The position numbers and the translations under genes were made by a program. Of a DNA stretch of 8,315 bases, positions 6,090-8,315 are shown piece by piece. The DNA is from Desulfobacterales bacterium. Lineage in GTDB: Bacteria > Desulfobacterota > DSM-4660 > Desulfatiglandales > JALVZP01. The DNA lies in NCBI GenBank assembly GCA_027037575.1, contig JALVZP010000197.1:1-8315 (forward strand), in the 5' to 3' direction. The notes under the pieces are model-generated. The model was not told where the DNA came from. It saw only the letters and a list, made by a program, of their open reading frames with translations, and made no database searches. Position 1 is the stretch's first letter. Every line of letters starts with the position of its first letter.

Positions 6090-7165
6090 AAGAGATTTTT
6101 GTTCAGAAGGAGGCACTTGGTTACCCTTTTACATATAGGATACTGGAAAGATTAAAAGATAGAAAGTTTCATATTATAAAAGAAGAATCTCCTTTCTTTG
6201 ATGATCCAAGGTATAAGCCAAAAAAAGATTCCCTTTATCTTCTGGTCCATAAAGGAAGCTTTTTAAAGCCATGTCCAGGAACAAAGCAGTATATATGCTG
6301 CAGATATCAGATATTAAACATTGGCATAAACTGTCCCTTAGATTGTAGCTATTGCATATTGCAGGCATATTTTAACCAGCCTTATTTAAGAATATTTGTA
6401 AACATAGAGGATGGACTAAAGGAAGTATTGAATTACATAGATGAAAGAAAAGATGAGATATTTAGGATAGGAACAGGAGAATTTACAGACAGCCTCGCAC
6501 TTGATCCCATAACTGAATGGAGTAAGATCCTTATCCCCCATTTTTCAAAGAGAAAGAATGTCATATTAGAGCTAAAGACAAAGACAGGCAGCATAGAAGG
6601 AGCAATATCTTTACCTTATAGAGAAAGGATTATTATTTCCTGGTCTTTAAATAGCCCTCTTATTTCAACTAAGGAAGAGCATGGAGCAATAAGTGTAGAA
6701 AAGAGAATAAAGCTTGCAGGTATATGTCAAAAAGAGGGTTTTGTCGTAGGGTTTCATTTTGATCCATTAATCTTTTATCCAAACTGGAAAGAAGACTATC
6801 TGAGAACAATTGATCTTATGGAGAGATATCTTGATCCTTCAAAGATAATATGGATTAGTCTTGGAAGCTTTAGATATATGCCTGAGCTAAAGAATATCAT
6901 AATAAGAAGACATAAAAAGAGTGTTGTGCTTAATGGAGAGTTTATAAAGGGTATGGATGGGAAGATGAGATATTTTAAGCCAATAAGGATAGAGCTTTAT
7001 TCATACATGTATGATAAATTGAGTTCCTGGTATAAGGATCTTGGTATATATCTCTGTATGGAATCTGATGATGTATGGAAAGAATCATTTGGATGGAGTC
7101 CAAAAAACTCCCAGGGATTAAAGGATTTCTTGGACAAAAGGGTAATAAAATTTTTCGGAAGATAA
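6074..7165 (+). CDS. SPL-family radical SAM protein (spore photoproduct lyase-like, lacking catalytic Cys)
   Basis: 363 residues. The GTG start overlaps the ParB-like gene by 16 bp; the only stop-free space upstream is eight codons with no better start, and no strong Shine-Dalgarno is seen. The CxxxCxxC iron-sulfur motif is NCPLDCSYC (Cys87, 91, 94), followed by the family block ILQAYFNQP. A GTGE motif (133-136) fits the radical SAM 'GGE' position. An upstream cysteine group CPG...YICC (Cys67, 75, 76) is also present. The family's best-known member, SplB, repairs the spore photoproduct thymine dimer using a conserved H-donor Cys about 44 residues after the cluster. Here the matching segment GEFTDSLALD (135-144) has Phe137/Thr138, and there is no cysteine at all between Cys94 and Cys218. 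It is therefore probably not a true spore photoproduct lyase. It should bind a 4Fe-4S cluster and SAM in the cytosol; the substrate is unknown, with nucleic acid the leading guess. Confidence 0.88.
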   Translation: MEGRIKEIFVQKEALGYPFTYRILERLKDRKFHIIKEESPFFDDPRYKPKKDSLYLLVHKGSFLKPCPGTKQYICCRYQILNIGINCPLDCSYCILQAYFNQPYLRIFVNIEDGLKEVLNYIDERKDEIFRIGTGEFTDSLALDPITEWSKILIPHFSKRKNVILELKTKTGSIEGAISLPYRERIIISWSLNSPLISTKEEHGAISVEKRIKLAGICQKEGFVVGFHFDPLIFYPNWKEDYLRTIDLMERYLDPSKIIWISLGSFRYMPELKNIIIRRHKKSVVLNGEFIKGMDGKMRYFKPIRIELYSYMYDKLSSWYKDLGIYLCMESDDVWKESFGWSPKNSQGLKDFLDKRVIKFFGR

Positions 7166-7176
7166 CCCCCTTATAC

Positions 7177-7205
7177 TTGCATTTTTGATCTTTATAACAT
7201 ATAAA
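7177..7205 (+). promoter_or_regulatory. Possible sigma-70-type promoter for the M24 peptidase gene
   Basis: In the only real intergenic gap (7166-7241), TTGCAT (7177-7182) and TATAAA (7200-7205) are separated by 17 bases, leaving a leader of about 30 bases. The -10 is a good match, the -35 only half. Such matches arise often in AT-rich DNA, so this is weak support that the peptidase gene is transcribed separately. No terminator hairpin is visible in the gap. Confidence 0.25.
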
Positions 7206-7228
7206 GAATCTATCCCAAAAGTTAAGAG

Positions 7229-7234
7229 AAAGGA
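7229..7234 (+). promoter_or_regulatory. Ribosome binding site for the M24 peptidase (GTG start)
   Basis: AAAGGA within GAGAAAGGA, 7 bases before the GTG at 7242. This is the best Shine-Dalgarno in the window and decides the start: from GTG the protein begins with the usual short lead-in to RIAKLRSFFSEKGLDSL, whereas the in-frame TTG at 7185 would add about 19 residues not typical of the family. Confidence 0.65.
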
Positions 7235-7241
7235 TTTCCTT

Positions 7242-8315
7242 GTGGAAAGAGACCTATTTTTGTCTCGAATTGCAAAATTGAGGTCTTTTTTCTCAGAAAA
7301 AGGGCTTGATTCCTTGTGGATAAAGGGATCTGAGAACAGGAGATATCTTTCTGGATTTAAACCAGAAGATATCATCTTAACGGAGTCTGCTGGTTCACTG
7401 CTTGTAGGAAAGGATTTTGAAATCCTTTTAACAGATCCGAGATATGAGCTGGAGGCAAAAGAGACACTCTCTTATTTAGAGATAAAGATACTAAAGAATA
7501 ATCTGATAAAGGAATTTTGTGATGTAATAATGGAAAAAGGGATAAAAAAGCTTGGATTTGAGCAAAATTATGTAAGTTATGGAGATTATGCAAAGATAAA
7601 AAAGGAGCTTCAAAATAGAAGATATGAAATAGAGCTTATCCCCTTAGAAGATACCATAGAACAAATGAGGAAGATAAAGGATTCTTATGAGATAGCAAAG
7701 ATTAAAGAGTCTGCAAGGATAGCAGCAAGGATCATGGATGAGTTGAAGAAATATTTAAAGCCAGGTGTTACCGAAAAGGAAATTGCATTTAAGGTTCAGG
7801 AGCTTGCATATCTATTAGGCGCTGATTCTCTTTCTTTTCCTCCTATTGTTGCATCTGGGCCGAATAGTGCACTTCCACATGCAGTCCCTACGGAAAGGAG
7901 AATAAAGGAAAATGAGCCTGTTATTATAGATATTGGGGTAAAGGTAGATGGATATTGTTCAGATATTACAAGGACATACTTTATTAATGGAGCTAAAGGA
8001 GAATTTGAAGAGATATATTCAATTGTTAAGACTGCACAGAAAAAGGCAATGGAAAGTGCAAAAGAGGGGATAAGAAGTAATGAATTGGATAGGATAGCAA
8101 GATCAATTATAGAAGATAAGGGCTATGGAAGATATTTTAGCCATGGATTAGGACATGGTGTTGGGCTTTCTGTTCATGAAGATCCCAGGATATCAAAGAT
8201 AGATAATACTGTACTTAAGAGCAATATGGTAGTAACTATAGAGCCTGGTATTTATTTGCCCAAAAAAGGCGGGGTAAGAATAGAGGACATGATAATTATT
8301 CAGAAAAACAAATGT
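7242..8315 (+). CDS. M24 family metallopeptidase (Xaa-Pro aminopeptidase / Xaa-Pro dipeptidase type), 3' truncated
   Basis: Open from GTG 7242 to the right edge (358 residues) with no stop; related short M24 enzymes are about 350-370 residues, so only a few residues are missing. The N-terminal creatinase-like domain (~1-130) starts RIAKLRSFFSEKGLDSL and has the ENRRYLSGF block. The C-terminal pita-bread domain shows all five metal ligands: Asp230 and Asp241 in IDIGVKVDGYCSDITRT (spacing 11, as in E. coli PepP), His305 in GLGHGVG, Glu334 in TIEPGIY, Glu348 in RIEDM. His301 and His312 flank the active site as usual. It should be an active cytosolic dinuclear-metal enzyme that cleaves peptides with proline in second position. 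PepP-, PepQ- and YpdF-like members cannot be separated here, so no symbol is given. It follows a 76-bp gap and its own ribosome binding site. In many bacteria such a gene precedes efp, so efp may lie just to the right (inference). Confidence 0.93.
   Translation, partial: MERDLFLSRIAKLRSFFSEKGLDSLWIKGSENRRYLSGFKPEDIILTESAGSLLVGKDFEILLTDPRYELEAKETLSYLEIKILKNNLIKEFCDVIMEKGIKKLGFEQNYVSYGDYAKIKKELQNRRYEIELIPLEDTIEQMRKIKDSYEIAKIKESARIAARIMDELKKYLKPGVTEKEIAFKVQELAYLLGADSLSFPPIVASGPNSALPHAVPTERRIKENEPVIIDIGVKVDGYCSDITRTYFINGAKGEFEEIYSIVKTAQKKAMESAKEGIRSNELDRIARSIIEDKGYGRYFSHGLGHGVGLSVHEDPRISKIDNTVLKSNMVVTIEPGIYLPKKGGVRIEDMIIIQKNKC

Noticed and set aside
6074..7165. Genuine spore photoproduct lyase (splB)
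   Set aside because: The conserved catalytic Cys is absent and no sporulation or splA-like gene is nearby; only family-level naming is justified.
7230..7241. Perfect 12-base palindrome AAGGATTTCCTT covering the Shine-Dalgarno of the peptidase
   Set aside because: It can form only a 4-bp stem with a 4-base loop, too weak to argue for a regulatory hairpin or terminator; probably chance.
7118..7593. Two minus-strand open frames (7118-7375 and 7372-7593)
   Set aside because: They overlap the 3' end of the radical SAM gene, the gap and the clearly coding M24 peptidase; neither shows a recognisable domain or a convincing ribosome binding site.

Overview
The window is an AT-rich bacterial segment, roughly one third G+C by eye. 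All genes lie on the + strand and are packed with almost no spacing. The proteins are rich in Ile, Lys and Glu and poor in Gln. AGA/AGG are the main Arg codons and ATA is a frequent Ile codon. Together with the gene content (hybrid kinases, c-di-GMP domains, a spore-photoproduct-lyase-like radical SAM protein without sporulation genes) this suggests an anaerobic, possibly thermophilic, Gram-negative-type lineage such as Desulfobacterota/Nitrospirota or a related uncultured phylum. The phylum cannot be fixed from this sequence, and the lineage is inference.

Layout. 1-491: 3' end of a GGDEF-PilZ fusion that runs off the left edge. 481-2517: soluble hybrid histidine kinase (pseudo-receiver, GAF, HisKA, HATPase, receiver). 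2520-3413: receiver-like plus degenerate GGDEF protein that keeps the RxxD c-di-GMP inhibitory-site motif. 3400-5133: ABC-class ATPase of the COG3044/MRB1590-like family. 5130-6089: ParB/Srx-fold protein. 6074-7165: SPL-family radical SAM protein lacking the catalytic cysteine of true spore photoproduct lyase. 7166-7241: the only real intergenic gap. 7242-8315: M24 (Xaa-Pro) peptidase, cut by the right edge just before its expected end. No RNA genes, mobile elements or CRISPR arrays were seen.

How the genes may work together. The first three genes form a signalling cassette with a probable c-di-GMP receptor (PilZ), a soluble phosphorelay kinase and a second probable c-di-GMP receptor (RxxD with no catalytic GGDEF). 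The next three overlap one another and the cassette, so the first six genes look like one translationally coupled operon. Each of the latter three belongs to, or resembles, a family linked to nucleic acids: ABC-ATPase (MRB1590 binds RNA), ParB-like, and SPL-like radical SAM. A shared role in DNA/RNA repair or handling under c-di-GMP or two-component control is a hypothesis, not something the sequence proves. The M24 peptidase follows a 76-bp gap with its own strong Shine-Dalgarno and a possible weak promoter, and may be a separate housekeeping unit.
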